Assembly (NCBI RefSeq): GCF_002101785.1
Contig: NZ_LQPJ01000090.1
Span: 1-64,000, forward strand
Length of the DNA: 64,000 bases
Direction: 5' to 3'
From: Mycobacterium palustre
GTDB taxonomy: Bacteria > Actinomycetota > Actinomycetes > Mycobacteriales > Mycobacteriaceae
Shown here: piece by piece, positions 44,848-53,475 of the stretch
Numbering within the stretch: the stretch's first letter is position 1
How the letters are laid out: the number at the start of each line of letters is the position of its first letter
Made by a program: the position numbers and the translations under genes
The notes under the pieces: generated by a model
Database searches by the model: none
What the model saw: the letters and a program-made list of their open reading frames with translations, nothing else
What the model was told of the DNA's origin: nothing

Positions 44848-46467
44848 GTGGCTTTCTCGCGGAGACGTTTTCTCGGGGCCGCGGCCGGGCTGGCCGCGGG
44901 TGCGGTAAGCGCCGGGGCCATCGAAGCCGCGATGGGCCGCGCCGCGACCACCACGCGGTCCCACTACCGGGCCATCGTCGTGGGCAGCGGCTACGGCGGC
45001 GGGGTGACGGCGCTGCGGCTCGGCCAGGCCGGCATCGAGACCCTGATCCTGGAAAAGGGCCGGTGGTGGAACACGCCCGACGAGGACGGCAAGCGGTTCT
45101 CGCGGATGCTGCCCGCGGACAACCGCGCGGGCTGGTTCACCTCGGTGCCGCCGAGCCTGGTGCCGTCGTACCGGGGCGTCTCGATGTCACAGGTCGCCAA
45201 GCACGCGCCGTCGCCGCAACCGGTGCAGGCCGGGATCTGCGACAAGGCGACCCACGGCGCGCACACGGTGTTCCGTGGCACGGCCGTCGGGGGCGGATCG
45301 ATGGTCAACGCCGGGATCGCGGCGATCCCGACCGAGGGCCAGGTCCGCGCCGCCTTCCCCGACATCGACCCCGCGGTGTTCCTCGGGACCTACATCGAAC
45401 GGGCCAAAACCATGCTGCGGATCAGCTATCGCGACATGGACTGGTTCGAGAAGACCCCGTGGTTCCAGTACGCGCGGGTGGGCCGGCGGTATGCCGAGGC
45501 GGCCGGCTACAAGGTCGACTACAACGGCAGCTCGTACTCGTTCGACTACATGGAACTCGAAGAGGCGCAACGGGTTCCGCGCTCGGCATTGAACTTCGAA
45601 CAGCAGTACGGCAACAACTACGGGCGGCTCGGCAGCGTGGACCAGACGTACATCGCGGCCGCGGTGGCCACCGGCAACGTCACCCTCAAGCCGCTGACCG
45701 AGGTGACCGGGATCCGCCGCGAGCGTTCCGGCGAATACGTGGTGTCCACCCGCGAGATCGACCGGTTCGGCAGGGAGCTCGCGCGTGCCGAAATCGGTTG
45801 TGAGCAACTATTTCTCGCCGCCGGAGTGCTCGGGACCACCGAGATCCTGCTGCGGGCCAGGGAGAAGGGGACGCTGCCGGACCTGAGCCAGGAGGTCGGC
45901 CGCGGCTACGGCAACAACGGCGACATCATGGTCGCCCACATGCTGGCGCCCGGCGATCCCGCGGGCACGCAGCAGTCGCTGATGGGGATGATCAACCTCG
46001 ACGGCCGGGACGATCCGGACAACCCCGTGTACGCCAGCATGTTCTCGCTGCCCCTTCCGGTCGAAACGTTCGCGCTGGGCTATTACGCGATGGTGCGCAC
46101 CGGCGACCGCGCCGAGATCAGCTACGACCGGGCCAAGGATTCCGTCGCCATCAAGTGGCCGCAGGGCCATACCGACCACCTGCGCCAGCGGGCGCAGCTG
46201 GTCTTCGACAAGGTGACCGCGGCCAACGGCGTGGACTACCGTGACGACCTCTTCGAGGGAACGGCGTTCGCGCCGAACACCGTTCACCCGCTGGGCGGGA
46301 TGGTGCGGGGCATGGCCACCGACGGCTACGGCCGGGTCAAAGGGTACGACAAGCTCTACGTCAACGACGCGTCGCTGCTGCCCGGTTTCCTGGGCTGCAA
46401 CCCGTTCATGGCCATCACCGCGCTCGCCGAGCGCAACATCGAGGGAATCCTGCAGGGCCGCAGGTGA
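44848..46467 (+). CDS. Tat-exported GMC/cholesterol-oxidase-like flavoprotein
   Basis: A 539-residue FAD oxidoreductase resembling streptomycete secreted cholesterol oxidase, and distinct from M. tuberculosis ChoD. It has a twin-arginine signal peptide (SRRRFLGAAAGLAAGAVSAG), the FAD motif IVVGSGYGGGVTALRLG, YIERAKTMLRISYRDMDW and a C-terminal NPF block. The oxidation His480 (HPLGG) and Asn518 are spaced 38 residues apart, as His447 and Asn485 are in the streptomycete enzyme. At the aligned position of the isomerase base Glu361 I see Ser397 (VYASM), so isomerisation is doubtful. GTG 44848 has GGAGG 8 nt upstream. It abuts the convergent monooxygenase. Confidence 0.82.
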   Translation: MAFSRRRFLGAAAGLAAGAVSAGAIEAAMGRAATTTRSHYRAIVVGSGYGGGVTALRLGQAGIETLILEKGRWWNTPDEDGKRFSRMLPADNRAGWFTSVPPSLVPSYRGVSMSQVAKHAPSPQPVQAGICDKATHGAHTVFRGTAVGGGSMVNAGIAAIPTEGQVRAAFPDIDPAVFLGTYIERAKTMLRISYRDMDWFEKTPWFQYARVGRRYAEAAGYKVDYNGSSYSFDYMELEEAQRVPRSALNFEQQYGNNYGRLGSVDQTYIAAAVATGNVTLKPLTEVTGIRRERSGEYVVSTREIDRFGRELARAEIGCEQLFLAAGVLGTTEILLRAREKGTLPDLSQEVGRGYGNNGDIMVAHMLAPGDPAGTQQSLMGMINLDGRDDPDNPVYASMFSLPLPVETFALGYYAMVRTGDRAEISYDRAKDSVAIKWPQGHTDHLRQRAQLVFDKVTAANGVDYRDDLFEGTAFAPNTVHPLGGMVRGMATDGYGRVKGYDKLYVNDASLLPGFLGCNPFMAITALAERNIEGILQGRR

Positions 46468-47946
46468 TCACGCGGTGAAGCGGTAGTCGTCCAGATCGAA
46501 CCGCCGGCTGCGCCAGTAGGCCTCGACCGTGCTGGAGGGGCGAAGCGGCACGTCGCCGTTCTTGTCGAAGTAGTAGCTGTTGGCCAACCGGCAACTGTCC
46601 TGCCAGAACACCTGGCGGTGCCGGCGCCGCATCATCTCGGCGAAGTACCGGTCGTTGGCCTCCTGGGTCACCTCGACGCGGGTGGCGCCGTCGCGGCGGG
46701 CCCGTTTCAGGCAGCGCACGATGTGGTGGCTCTGCATCTCGATCAGCGCGAAATACGAAGAGCCGACGTAACCGTAGGGCCCGAACACGGTGAACATGTT
46801 GGGGAATCCCGGAACGCTGACCCCCTCGTAGGCCTGCAGCCGGTGGTCGTCCCAGAACCGGCTCAGTGATTTCCCGCCGCTTCCGGTCACCGCGAACGTG
46901 GGCACGTTGTCGGTGTCCATCACCTTGAAGCCGGTGGCCAGCACCAGCACGTCGATCTCGTGGGCCTCGCCGTCGGTGGTGGCCACCGCGTCGGGGGTGA
47001 TCTTGTCGATCGGCTCGGTGACCAGCCGGACGTTGTCGCGGTTGAAGGTGGCCAGGTAGCCGTTGTGGAAGCCGGGGCGTTTGCAGCCCATGGCGTAGCG
47101 CGGGGTGAGCTTGTCGCGCACCTCGGGGTCCTTGACCTGCTGGCGCAGGTAGGCGAGCCCGGCGGACTCCATGCGTTTGGCGAGCGGGAACACCGTGAAG
47201 TAATGCGCGGCGATCGGAAAGGTCAGCTCGACGAAGGCCTGGCTGACCAGCCGCTGCAGCGCCCGGCCGCCCGGGATGCGCATCGCCCAGCGGGCCAGCG
47301 CCGGCAGCGGGACGTCGAACTTGGGGAAGCACCAGATCGGCGTGCGCTGAAACACCGTGAGGTGCTTGACGATTGGTGCGATCTCGGGGATGACTTGTAC
47401 GGCCGAGGCGCCGGTGCCGACGACGGCGACGCGCTTGCCGGTCAGGTCCTGGGTGTGATCCCACCGGGCGGTGTGCATGGTGGTGCCGGCGAACGAGTCC
47501 ACGCCGTCGATGTCGGGCAGCTTCGGCACGGTGAGCACGCCGCTGGCGCTGATCAAAAAGCGGGCGGTCAGGTCCCCGCCGGGTTCGGTCCGCACCCGCC
47601 ACAGGTGGTTCTCGTCGTCGAACTGTGCCGATACGACCTTGGTGTTCAACCGGATCCGCGAGCGCAGGCCGTATTTGTCTACGCAGTGCTCGGCGTAGGC
47701 CTTGAGCTCGTGGCCCGGGGCGTAGGTGCGCGACCAGCGCGGGCTCTGCTCGAAGGAAAACTGATACGAGAACGACGGAATGTCCACGGCGATACCGGGA
47801 TAGGTGTTCCAGTGCCAGGTCCCGCCGACGCCGTCGCCGGCCTCGACCACCAGGAAGTCGGGTAGCCGCGCCTTGTCCAGCTCGATCGCCGCGCCGATGC
47901 CGGAGAAGCCGGCGCCGACTATCAGGGCGTGGTACTCGGGCTTCAT
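46468..47946 (-). CDS. Flavin-containing / Baeyer-Villiger-type monooxygenase (Rv1393c-like)
   Basis: A 492-residue NADPH/FAD monooxygenase, the same length as M. tuberculosis Rv1393c. The first Rossmann motif is VGAGFSGIGAAIELDKA, the Baeyer-Villiger fingerprint variant FAGTTMHTARWDH, and the NADPH motif VGTGASAVQVIPEIA; FQRTPIWCFPKFD follows. It probably inserts oxygen into ketones or hydroxylates lipophilic substrates; the substrate is unknown. Its ATG overlaps the stop of a 24-codon upstream ORF (ATGA), so translation may be coupled to that ORF. Confidence 0.9.
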   Translation of the reverse strand: MKPEYHALIVGAGFSGIGAAIELDKARLPDFLVVEAGDGVGGTWHWNTYPGIAVDIPSFSYQFSFEQSPRWSRTYAPGHELKAYAEHCVDKYGLRSRIRLNTKVVSAQFDDENHLWRVRTEPGGDLTARFLISASGVLTVPKLPDIDGVDSFAGTTMHTARWDHTQDLTGKRVAVVGTGASAVQVIPEIAPIVKHLTVFQRTPIWCFPKFDVPLPALARWAMRIPGGRALQRLVSQAFVELTFPIAAHYFTVFPLAKRMESAGLAYLRQQVKDPEVRDKLTPRYAMGCKRPGFHNGYLATFNRDNVRLVTEPIDKITPDAVATTDGEAHEIDVLVLATGFKVMDTDNVPTFAVTGSGGKSLSRFWDDHRLQAYEGVSVPGFPNMFTVFGPYGYVGSSYFALIEMQSHHIVRCLKRARRDGATRVEVTQEANDRYFAEMMRRRHRQVFWQDSCRLANSYYFDKNGDVPLRPSSTVEAYWRSRRFDLDDYRFTA

Positions 47947-48017
47947 GCGCGCTCGCAGTCGATCGTCCGGGGGTTAGGCCTGCGAGCGGGTCCCCGCTCG
48001 ACGCTGAGCGTCGCCAT
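47943..48017 (-). CDS. Leaderless 24-codon upstream ORF coupled to the monooxygenase
   Basis: A short ORF from ATG 48017 encodes 24 residues beginning MATLSVERGPARRPNPR and ending DCERA. Its TGA overlaps the monooxygenase ATG by 4 nt. The ATG sits 6 nt after the -10 at 48029-48024, so the predicted transcript begins with this codon. It is Arg-rich (5 of 24) with one Cys near the end. It may be a coupling leader or attenuator peptide; nothing indicates an independent protein function. Confidence 0.5.
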   Translation of the reverse strand: MATLSVERGPARRPNPRTIDCERA

Positions 48018-48023
48018 CTCCCC

Positions 48024-48052
48024 ACTGTATGGCCGAAGCGGGCGGCTGTTAA
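48024..48052 (-). promoter_or_regulatory. Sigma-A-type promoter of the monooxygenase unit
   Basis: On the minus strand TTAACA (48052-48047) and TACAGT (48029-48024) are separated by exactly 17 bp, one of the best -35/-10 pairs in the window. The predicted start is the ATG at 48017. Confidence 0.6.
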
Positions 48053-48103
48053 CGGGTTGACGGCGCAAGGGGCGCCCATCGAATATGCGCGGCGCGCACC
48101 GTC

Positions 48104-49078
48104 CTAGGCGTGCAGGGCCTTGCTCAGCGCGGCCAGCCCGCGCTGGGTGGCTTCCGCGGCGGCGGGTATCACCAGCGAGAAGCTGGCGTAGCCGTGCACC
48201 AGGTTCGGCTCGTTGCGGTGCTCGACGGCCACACCCGCGGCGTCGAGCAGTTCGGCGTAGCGGGCGCCGTCGTCGCGCAGCGGATCGTGTTCGGCGGTGC
48301 CGATGAAGGCGGCCGGCAATCCGGACAGGTCGGCGGCGTTGGCCGGGGCCAGTGTGACCGGTAGCTGCGTGGGATCGGTGATCTCCAGGTCGGGCAGGTA
48401 CCACGACAGGAACGCGTCGATCACGTCTTTGTCCAGGATGGGCGCGTGGGCGTTCTCGGTGTGCGACGGCAGCGACAGGTCGGCGGTCACGACCGGGTAC
48501 CACAGCAGCTGGAATCGCAGCGCCGGCCCGCCATTTTCGCGGGCCAGGTGCGCCATCACCGCGGCGAGGTTACCCCCGGCCGAGTCGCCGGCCACGCCGA
48601 TCCGGTTCGGGTCACCGCCCAGCTCGGCGGCGTTTTCGGCCACCCACCGCAGCGCGGCCCAGCAGTCGTCGACCCCGGCCGGGAACGGGTGCTCCGGGGC
48701 CAGCCGGTAGGCGACCGACACGACGATGGCCCCGGCGCCGACGGCGTGCACGCGGGCCAGCGGATCGTGGGTCTCGAGATCCCCGAGCGCGAACCCGCCG
48801 CCGTGGCAGAAGACCACGACGGGCAGGGCCCCGGATGCGCTCGCCGGCCAGTAGATCCGGACGGGAATGCCGGCGAGCCCGCCGTAACCGATCGTGCGCT
48901 CCTCGGTCCGCAGGTCGGGCAGCAATTCCGGGGGCACCTTGAGCTGCCGGAGCCTCGAGCGCGCGACCTCGACGCCGTCGGCGGCGTTGAAGGTCATCGG
49001 GAAGGCGTCCAGCAACATCTTCAACGTCGGGTCGATGCCCGGCCGGGCCCTGGCCGGCTCGGGGGTCGGCTCGATCAT
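48104..49078 (-). CDS. lipH: Alpha/beta-hydrolase esterase LipH (hormone-sensitive-lipase family)
   Basis: A 324-residue esterase of the HSL/family IV group. The oxyanion-hole motif is FCHGGGFALGD, the nucleophile lies in [16 protein letters not shown], and the catalytic Asp and His lie in [12 protein letters not shown] and PNLVHGYASF. It hydrolyses short-chain esters. It is preceded by its paralogue lipI, 22 bp upstream, but each has its own -10 hexamer 6 nt before ATG, so they need not be co-transcribed. ATG 49078 is used; the longer open frame continues into lipI in another frame. Confidence 0.92.
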   Translation of the reverse strand: MIEPTPEPARARPGIDPTLKMLLDAFPMTFNAADGVEVARSRLRQLKVPPELLPDLRTEERTIGYGGLAGIPVRIYWPASASGALPVVVFCHGGGFALGDLETHDPLARVHAVGAGAIVVSVAYRLAPEHPFPAGVDDCWAALRWVAENAAELGGDPNRIGVAGDSAGGNLAAVMAHLARENGGPALRFQLLWYPVVTADLSLPSHTENAHAPILDKDVIDAFLSWYLPDLEITDPTQLPVTLAPANAADLSGLPAAFIGTAEHDPLRDDGARYAELLDAAGVAVEHRNEPNLVHGYASFSLVIPAAAEATQRGLAALSKALHA

Positions 49079-49084
49079 TGGTTC

Positions 49085-49090
49085 ACCGTA
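49085..49090 (-). promoter_or_regulatory. -10 hexamer for leaderless lipH
   Basis: On the minus strand TACGGT lies 6 nt before ATG 49078, the same arrangement as at lipI. Confidence 0.45.
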
Positions 49091-49100
49091 CGCCCGGTGT

Positions 49101-50057
49101 TCACCCGTGCAGGGCATTGCGCAGCGCCGCGAGTCCCCGTTCCTGCGCGGCCGTGGCGGCGGGCACGATGCCGGCGTAGCCGAGGTAGCCGTGCACCATC
49201 GTCTCGGCGTTGTGCACCTCGACCGGGACGCCGGCGGCGGCCAGCAGCTCGCCGTAGCGGATGCCGTCGTCGCGCAGCGGGTCGTGGCCGGCGACTCCGA
49301 TGTAGGCCGGCGGCAGGTTCGACAGGTTCGTCGCCCGCCCCGGGGCGAGCCCCGCGGGTGGGTCGCTCGGGTCGAGTTCGCCTGCGTACCAACGGGAGAA
49401 CTGGGCGATGGCGTGCGTGTCGAGGATCGGGGCGGTGGCGTTCTCGGTGAAGGACGGCAGCGACGGGTCCCACATGGCGGACGGATACCACAGCAGCTGG
49501 AAACGCAGCGCCGGCCCGCTGTTGTCACGGCTCGCCTGCGCGGTCGCCGCGGCGATGGTCCCGCCGGCCGAATCCCCGGCGACCGCGATCCGCGACGCGT
49601 CGGCGCCGAGCTCGCCGCCGCGCTCGGCGACCCACAGCGTTGCGGCCCAAGCGTCTTCGACCGCGGCGGGGTAGGGGTGCTCCGGCGCCAGTCGGTAGTC
49701 GACGGACACCACGATCGCGTCGGCGCCGACCGCGTGCTGGCGCGCCGTGCCGTCGTGGGTGTCGAGGTCGCCCACCACGAAGCCGCCGCCGTGGAAGAAC
49801 AGCACGACGGGGGCGCCGCCGTCGGGATGGCTTGGAGGCCAGTAGATCCGCACCGGTATCGGGCCGGCCGGGCCGGCGATGGTGCGATCCTCGACCCGCA
49901 GCTCGGGATGCAACGGCCGGCGCGGCAGGTCGCGGAACCGTTGCCGCGCCGCGTCGACACCATCGTCAGTTGTTAACCGGAACGGAACCGCATCCAGTAC
50001 CTTCAGCAGAATGGGGTCGATACCGGGTTTCTCGTCGGCGGTGTCCAAGCTGGGCAT
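49101..50057 (-). CDS. lipI: Alpha/beta-hydrolase esterase LipI (hormone-sensitive-lipase family)
   Basis: A 318-residue paralogue of LipH. Motifs are [50 protein letters not shown] and [11 protein letters not shown], giving a complete Ser-Asp-His set. Tandem lipH-lipI occurs in the same order as Rv1399c-Rv1400c. Its ATG (complement of 50055-50057) overlaps the ATG of the divergent YhhN-like gene within CATG. Confidence 0.92.
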   Translation of the reverse strand: MPSLDTADEKPGIDPILLKVLDAVPFRLTTDDGVDAARQRFRDLPRRPLHPELRVEDRTIAGPAGPIPVRIYWPPSHPDGGAPVVLFFHGGGFVVGDLDTHDGTARQHAVGADAIVVSVDYRLAPEHPYPAAVEDAWAATLWVAERGGELGADASRIAVAGDSAGGTIAAATAQASRDNSGPALRFQLLWYPSAMWDPSLPSFTENATAPILDTHAIAQFSRWYAGELDPSDPPAGLAPGRATNLSNLPPAYIGVAGHDPLRDDGIRYGELLAAAGVPVEVHNAETMVHGYLGYAGIVPAATAAQERGLAALRNALHG

Positions 50058-50802
50058 GGAAGTACCGTACGCACCCCGCCTGGTGTCCGGCGGCTGGGTG
50101 GTGGCCGGCTGGGCGGGCCTCGGCTACGGCGTCTACCTGACCGTGCTCGCGTTGCGCTCGCCGCCCGGAACGGCGTTGACGGGGCACTGGATTCTGCAGC
50201 CGCCGTTCAAGGCGTCGATGGCGGTGTTGCTGGCCGCCGCCGCGGTGGCGCACCCGATCGTGCGCGAGCGCCGGTGGTTGATGCCGGCGCTGCTGTTGTC
50301 GGCCGTCGGCGACTGGCTGCTGGCGATCCCGTGGTGGACCATGTCGTTCGGGTTCGGGCTGGCCGCATTCCTGCTGGCGCACTTGTGTTTCATCGGCGCG
50401 CTGTTTCCGTTGGCCCGGGTGTCGCGCGCGCGGCTGGCCGCAATCGTTTTGATGTGCCTGCTGTCGGTGTCGTTGTTGGCGTTGTTCTGGCCGCACCTCG
50501 CGCGTGACAGGCTGACGATTCCGGTGACGCTGTACATGATCGTGCTGACCGCCATGGTCTGCATGGCGCTGCTGGCCGACCTGCCGACGATCTGGACGGC
50601 GGTGGGGGCGGTGTGTTTTGCGGCGTCCGACGCGATGATCGCGATCGGCCGGTTCATCCTGTACAACGACGCGCTGGCGGTGCCGATCTGGTGGCTGTAC
50701 GCCGCGGCCCAGGTCCTGATCACGGCGGGGTTCTTCTTCGGGCGCGAGGAGCCCTACTACGAGCCGGACTACGAGGACTATTACGAGCCCGACGAAGGAT
50801 AA
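50056..50802 (+). CDS. YhhN/TMEM86-like membrane protein (Rv1401-like)
   Basis: A 248-residue protein with about eight membrane helices, ending in an acidic, Tyr-rich tail ([18 protein letters not shown]). The block [16 protein letters not shown], then [14 protein letters not shown] and [16 protein letters not shown], is the YhhN/TMEM86 pattern. Members of this family include lysoplasmalogenases, which hydrolyse vinyl-ether lysolipids, and the Asp residues in GDWLL and ASDAM are candidates for catalysis. The M. tuberculosis version is nearer 200 residues and appears to start about 40 codons later, so the ATG is uncertain. Confidence 0.78.
   Translation: MEVPYAPRLVSGGWVVAGWAGLGYGVYLTVLALRSPPGTALTGHWILQPPFKASMAVLLAAAAVAHPIVRERRWLMPALLLSAVGDWLLAIPWWTMSFGFGLAAFLLAHLCFIGALFPLARVSRARLAAIVLMCLLSVSLLALFWPHLARDRLTIPVTLYMIVLTAMVCMALLADLPTIWTAVGAVCFAASDAMIAIGRFILYNDALAVPIWWLYAAAQVLITAGFFFGREEPYYEPDYEDYYEPDEG
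50064..50069 (-). promoter_or_regulatory. -10 hexamer for leaderless lipI
   Basis: On the minus strand TACGGT lies 6 nt before ATG 50057. It is inside the first codons of the divergent YhhN-like gene. Confidence 0.45.
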
Positions 50803-52827
50803 TTGTCGGTTCTGTTGCCCAGCAAGGTAATTGCCGTCGAGGTAGAACCGATCGCCCGGGTGCTGCCGATGCTCTCGGTGCCCCACTTGGACCGCGAGTT
50901 CGATTATCTGGTTTCCGCCGAGCAGTCCGACGACGCCCAGCCGGGCGTTCGGGTGCGGGTGCGGTTCCACGGCCGGCTGGTGGACGCGTTCGTTTTGGAG
51001 CGCCGCAACGACACCGACCACGCCGGCAAGCTGGGCTGGCTGGACCGCGTCGTGTCGCCGGAACCGGTGCTGACAACGGAGATTCGGCGGCTGGTCGACG
51101 CGGTGGCGGCGCGCTACGCGGGGACCCGGGCCGACGTGTTGCGGCTCGCGGTGCCCCCGCGGCACGCCCGGGTCGAGCGGGAGCCGGCGCCGGCGCTGCC
51201 GTCGCCGGCGGTCGGGCCCGTCGACCCCTCGGGCTGGGAGGCGTACGGGCGCGGCGCGCAGTTCCTGGCGGCCCTGGCCGAGTCGCGCGCCGCCCGCGCC
51301 GTGTGGCAGGCGCTGCCGGGCGAGTCGTGGGCCGACCGATTCGCCGACGCCGCCGCGCAAACCGTCCGGGCCGGACGCTCCGCGCTGGCGATCGTGCCCG
51401 ACCAGCGCGACCTGGACACCCTGTGGCTTGCCGCGACCGCCCGGATCGACGAGCGCCGCGTCGTGGCGCTGTCGGCGGGCCTGGGCCCGGCGGCCCGCTA
51501 CCGGCGCTGGCTCGCGGCGCTGCGGGGCACCGCGCGGCTGGTAATCGGCACGCGCAGTGCGGTATTCGCGCCGCTGAGCGACCTGGGCCTGGTGATGGTG
51601 TGGGCCGACGCCGACGACAGCCTGGCCGAGCCGCGGGCGCCGTACCCGCACGCCAGGGAGGTGGCGATGCTGCGCGCGCATCAGGCGCGCTGTGCGGCGC
51701 TGATCGGCGGCTACGCGCGGACCGCCGAAGCCCACGCGCTGGTGCGCAGCGGGTGGGCGCACGACATCGTCGCGGCCCGGCCGGTGGTGCGGGCCCGCAC
51801 CCCGCGGGTGGTCGCCCTCGACGACAGCGGCTACGCGCAGGAACGCGACCCCGCGGCCCGCACCGCGCGGATCCCGTCGACCGCGCTGCGCGCCGCCCGC
51901 TCGTCGCTGCAGTCCGGTGCGCCGGTGCTGGTGCAGGTGCCCCGTCGCGGCTACGTGCCCTCGCTGGCCTGCGCCCGGTGCCGCGCCATCGCGCGCTGCC
52001 GGCACTGCACGGGCCCGCTCTCACTGGCCGAGTCCCTGCAGGACCGGGGCGCGCCCGGCGTGGTGTGCCGCTGGTGCGGGCGCTTCGATCCGGCGCCGCG
52101 CTGCGCGCGGTGCGGCTCGGAGGCGATCCGGGCGGTGGTCGTCGGGGCGCGGCGCACGGCCGAGGAGCTGGGCCGGGCGTTCGCCGGTACCCCCGTCGTC
52201 ACGTCGGCGGGCGAGGCGATCGTGGCGGAGGTGGCCGCCCGGCCGGCCCTGGTCGTCGCCACGCCGGGCGCCGAGCCGCGCGCGGCGGGCGGCTACGGGG
52301 CCGCCCTGCTGCTGGACACCTGGGCGCTGCTGGGGCGGCAGGACCTGCGCGCGGCCGAGGACGCGCTGTGGCGCTGGATGACCGCCGCCGCGCTGGTGCG
52401 GGCCCGCGGCGACGGCGGGGTGGTGATGGTAGTCGCCGAATCAACAATCCCCACAGTGCAATCGCTGATCCGCTGGGATCCGGTGGGGCACGCCGAGGCC
52501 GAGCTGGCGGCGCGGGCGGAGGTCGGCCTGCCGCCCAGCGTGCACATGGCCGCGATCGACGGTGCGGCCGAGGCGGTTTCGGCGCTGCTCGACGAGGTCC
52601 GGCTGCCCGACGGGGCCGACGTGCTCGGCCCGGTGGACCTTCCCCCCGGCGTGCGCCGCCCGGCGGGCACGCCCCCGGACGTGCCGGTGACCCGGATGCT
52701 GGTGCGGGTGCCCCGCGAGCACGGCCTGACGCTGGCGTCGGCGTTGCGCCGCGGCGTGGGGGTGCTCAGCGCCCGGCAGAACACCGAGCCGGTGCGGGTG
52801 CAGGTCGACCCGCTGCACATCGGTTAG
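50803..52827 (+). CDS. priA: PriA-like primosomal protein N', helicase motifs degenerate
   Basis: A 674-residue PriA homologue for replication restart. The 3'-binding domain (PMLSVPHLDREFDYLV, then GVRVRVRFHGRLVDAFV) and the zinc region CARCRAIARCRHC / CRWC / CARC, with its full set of cysteines, are intact. The ATPase motifs are not: no Walker A GxGKT follows TVRAGRSALAIVPDQRDL, and the usual DEEH box reads WADADDS. This is typical of actinobacterial PriA-like proteins, which may bind forks without unwinding them. It appears to start at TTG directly after the previous stop; GAAGGA precedes it. Confidence 0.88.
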   Translation: MSVLLPSKVIAVEVEPIARVLPMLSVPHLDREFDYLVSAEQSDDAQPGVRVRVRFHGRLVDAFVLERRNDTDHAGKLGWLDRVVSPEPVLTTEIRRLVDAVAARYAGTRADVLRLAVPPRHARVEREPAPALPSPAVGPVDPSGWEAYGRGAQFLAALAESRAARAVWQALPGESWADRFADAAAQTVRAGRSALAIVPDQRDLDTLWLAATARIDERRVVALSAGLGPAARYRRWLAALRGTARLVIGTRSAVFAPLSDLGLVMVWADADDSLAEPRAPYPHAREVAMLRAHQARCAALIGGYARTAEAHALVRSGWAHDIVAARPVVRARTPRVVALDDSGYAQERDPAARTARIPSTALRAARSSLQSGAPVLVQVPRRGYVPSLACARCRAIARCRHCTGPLSLAESLQDRGAPGVVCRWCGRFDPAPRCARCGSEAIRAVVVGARRTAEELGRAFAGTPVVTSAGEAIVAEVAARPALVVATPGAEPRAAGGYGAALLLDTWALLGRQDLRAAEDALWRWMTAAALVRARGDGGVVMVVAESTIPTVQSLIRWDPVGHAEAELAARAEVGLPPSVHMAAIDGAAEAVSALLDEVRLPDGADVLGPVDLPPGVRRPAGTPPDVPVTRMLVRVPREHGLTLASALRRGVGVLSARQNTEPVRVQVDPLHIG

Positions 52828-52846
52828 CGAATCGCCCCTTGGGCGA

Positions 52847-52852
52847 TAGTAT
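52847..52852 (+). promoter_or_regulatory. Candidate -10 for the MarR gene
   Basis: TAGTAT predicts a start near 52859 and a leader of about 100 nt before ATG 52962. Confidence 0.35.
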
Positions 52853-52882
52853 GGGTGGGAAACAGTTCCTGAGTTCGACATT

Positions 52883-52923
52883 GGAAGGCTTTTACACTTC
52901 CTACTCATTGGCCTACTCTTTGG
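52883..52923 (+). promoter_or_regulatory. Hairpin and 12-bp direct repeats in the MarR-gene leader
   Basis: GGAAG (52883-52887) can pair with CTTCC (52897-52901). Two adjacent 12-bp repeats, CCTACTCATTGG (52900-52911) and CCTACTCTTTGG (52912-52923), differ at one base. They could be regulator-binding half-sites. Confidence 0.3.
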
Positions 52924-52961
52924 CCCGCTGATAGCCCGGGGGCACCCGGAGGAGGGGCGCG

Positions 52962-53450
52962 ATGGCGGCGGACAACACGACGACGGCCGACGAGTCTTTG
53001 GACGTGATCACCGATGCGTTGCTGACGGCCTCCCGGTTGCTGATGGCGATATCGGCGCGTTCGGTGGGTCAGGTCGACGAGACGATCACCATTCCGCAGT
53101 TTCGGACGCTGGTGATCCTGTCCAACCGGGGCCCGGTCAATTTGGCCACGCTGGCCGGTCTGCTGGGCGTGCAGCCGTCGGCGACGGGACGCATGGTCGA
53201 CAGGCTGGTGGCGGCCGGGCTCATCGACCGCCTGCCGCACCCGACGTCCCGGCGCGAACTGCTGGCCGCGCTGACCAAGCGCGGACGCGAGGTCGTGCGC
53301 CGGGTCACCGAGTACCGGCGCGCCGAGATCGCCGCCATCGTGGAGAAGATGCCGCCGCCCGAGCGCCACGGCCTGGTGCGGGCGCTGACCGCGTTCACCG
53401 CCGCCGGCGGCGAGCCGGACGTCCACCTCGACGCGGAGATCGATCTCTAG
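52962..53450 (+). CDS. MarR-family transcriptional regulator (Rv1404-like)
   Basis: A 162-residue winged-helix regulator. TIPQFRTLVILSNRGPVNLA, LAGLLGVQPSATGRMVDRLV and the wing LPHPTSRRELLAALTKRG are diagnostic. The M. tuberculosis homologue (160 residues) is reported to repress the neighbouring methyltransferase gene Rv1405c and to respond to acid stress. The same divergence pattern is kept here with a convergent methyltransferase gene, but the second methyltransferase (Rv1403c) upstream is absent. ATG 52962 follows GGAGGAGGGG. Confidence 0.9.
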   Translation: MAADNTTTADESLDVITDALLTASRLLMAISARSVGQVDETITIPQFRTLVILSNRGPVNLATLAGLLGVQPSATGRMVDRLVAAGLIDRLPHPTSRRELLAALTKRGREVVRRVTEYRRAEIAAIVEKMPPPERHGLVRALTAFTAAGGEPDVHLDAEIDL

Positions 53451-53475
53451 CCGCTCTCGGCGCGCGCACGCCGGC

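Noticed and set aside
52851..52931. A 26-codon ORF (MGGKQFLSS...) upstream of the MarR gene
   Set aside because: Its ATG overlaps the likely -10 hexamer TAGTAT of the MarR gene, so it would not be transcribed from that promoter, and no ribosome-binding site precedes it.
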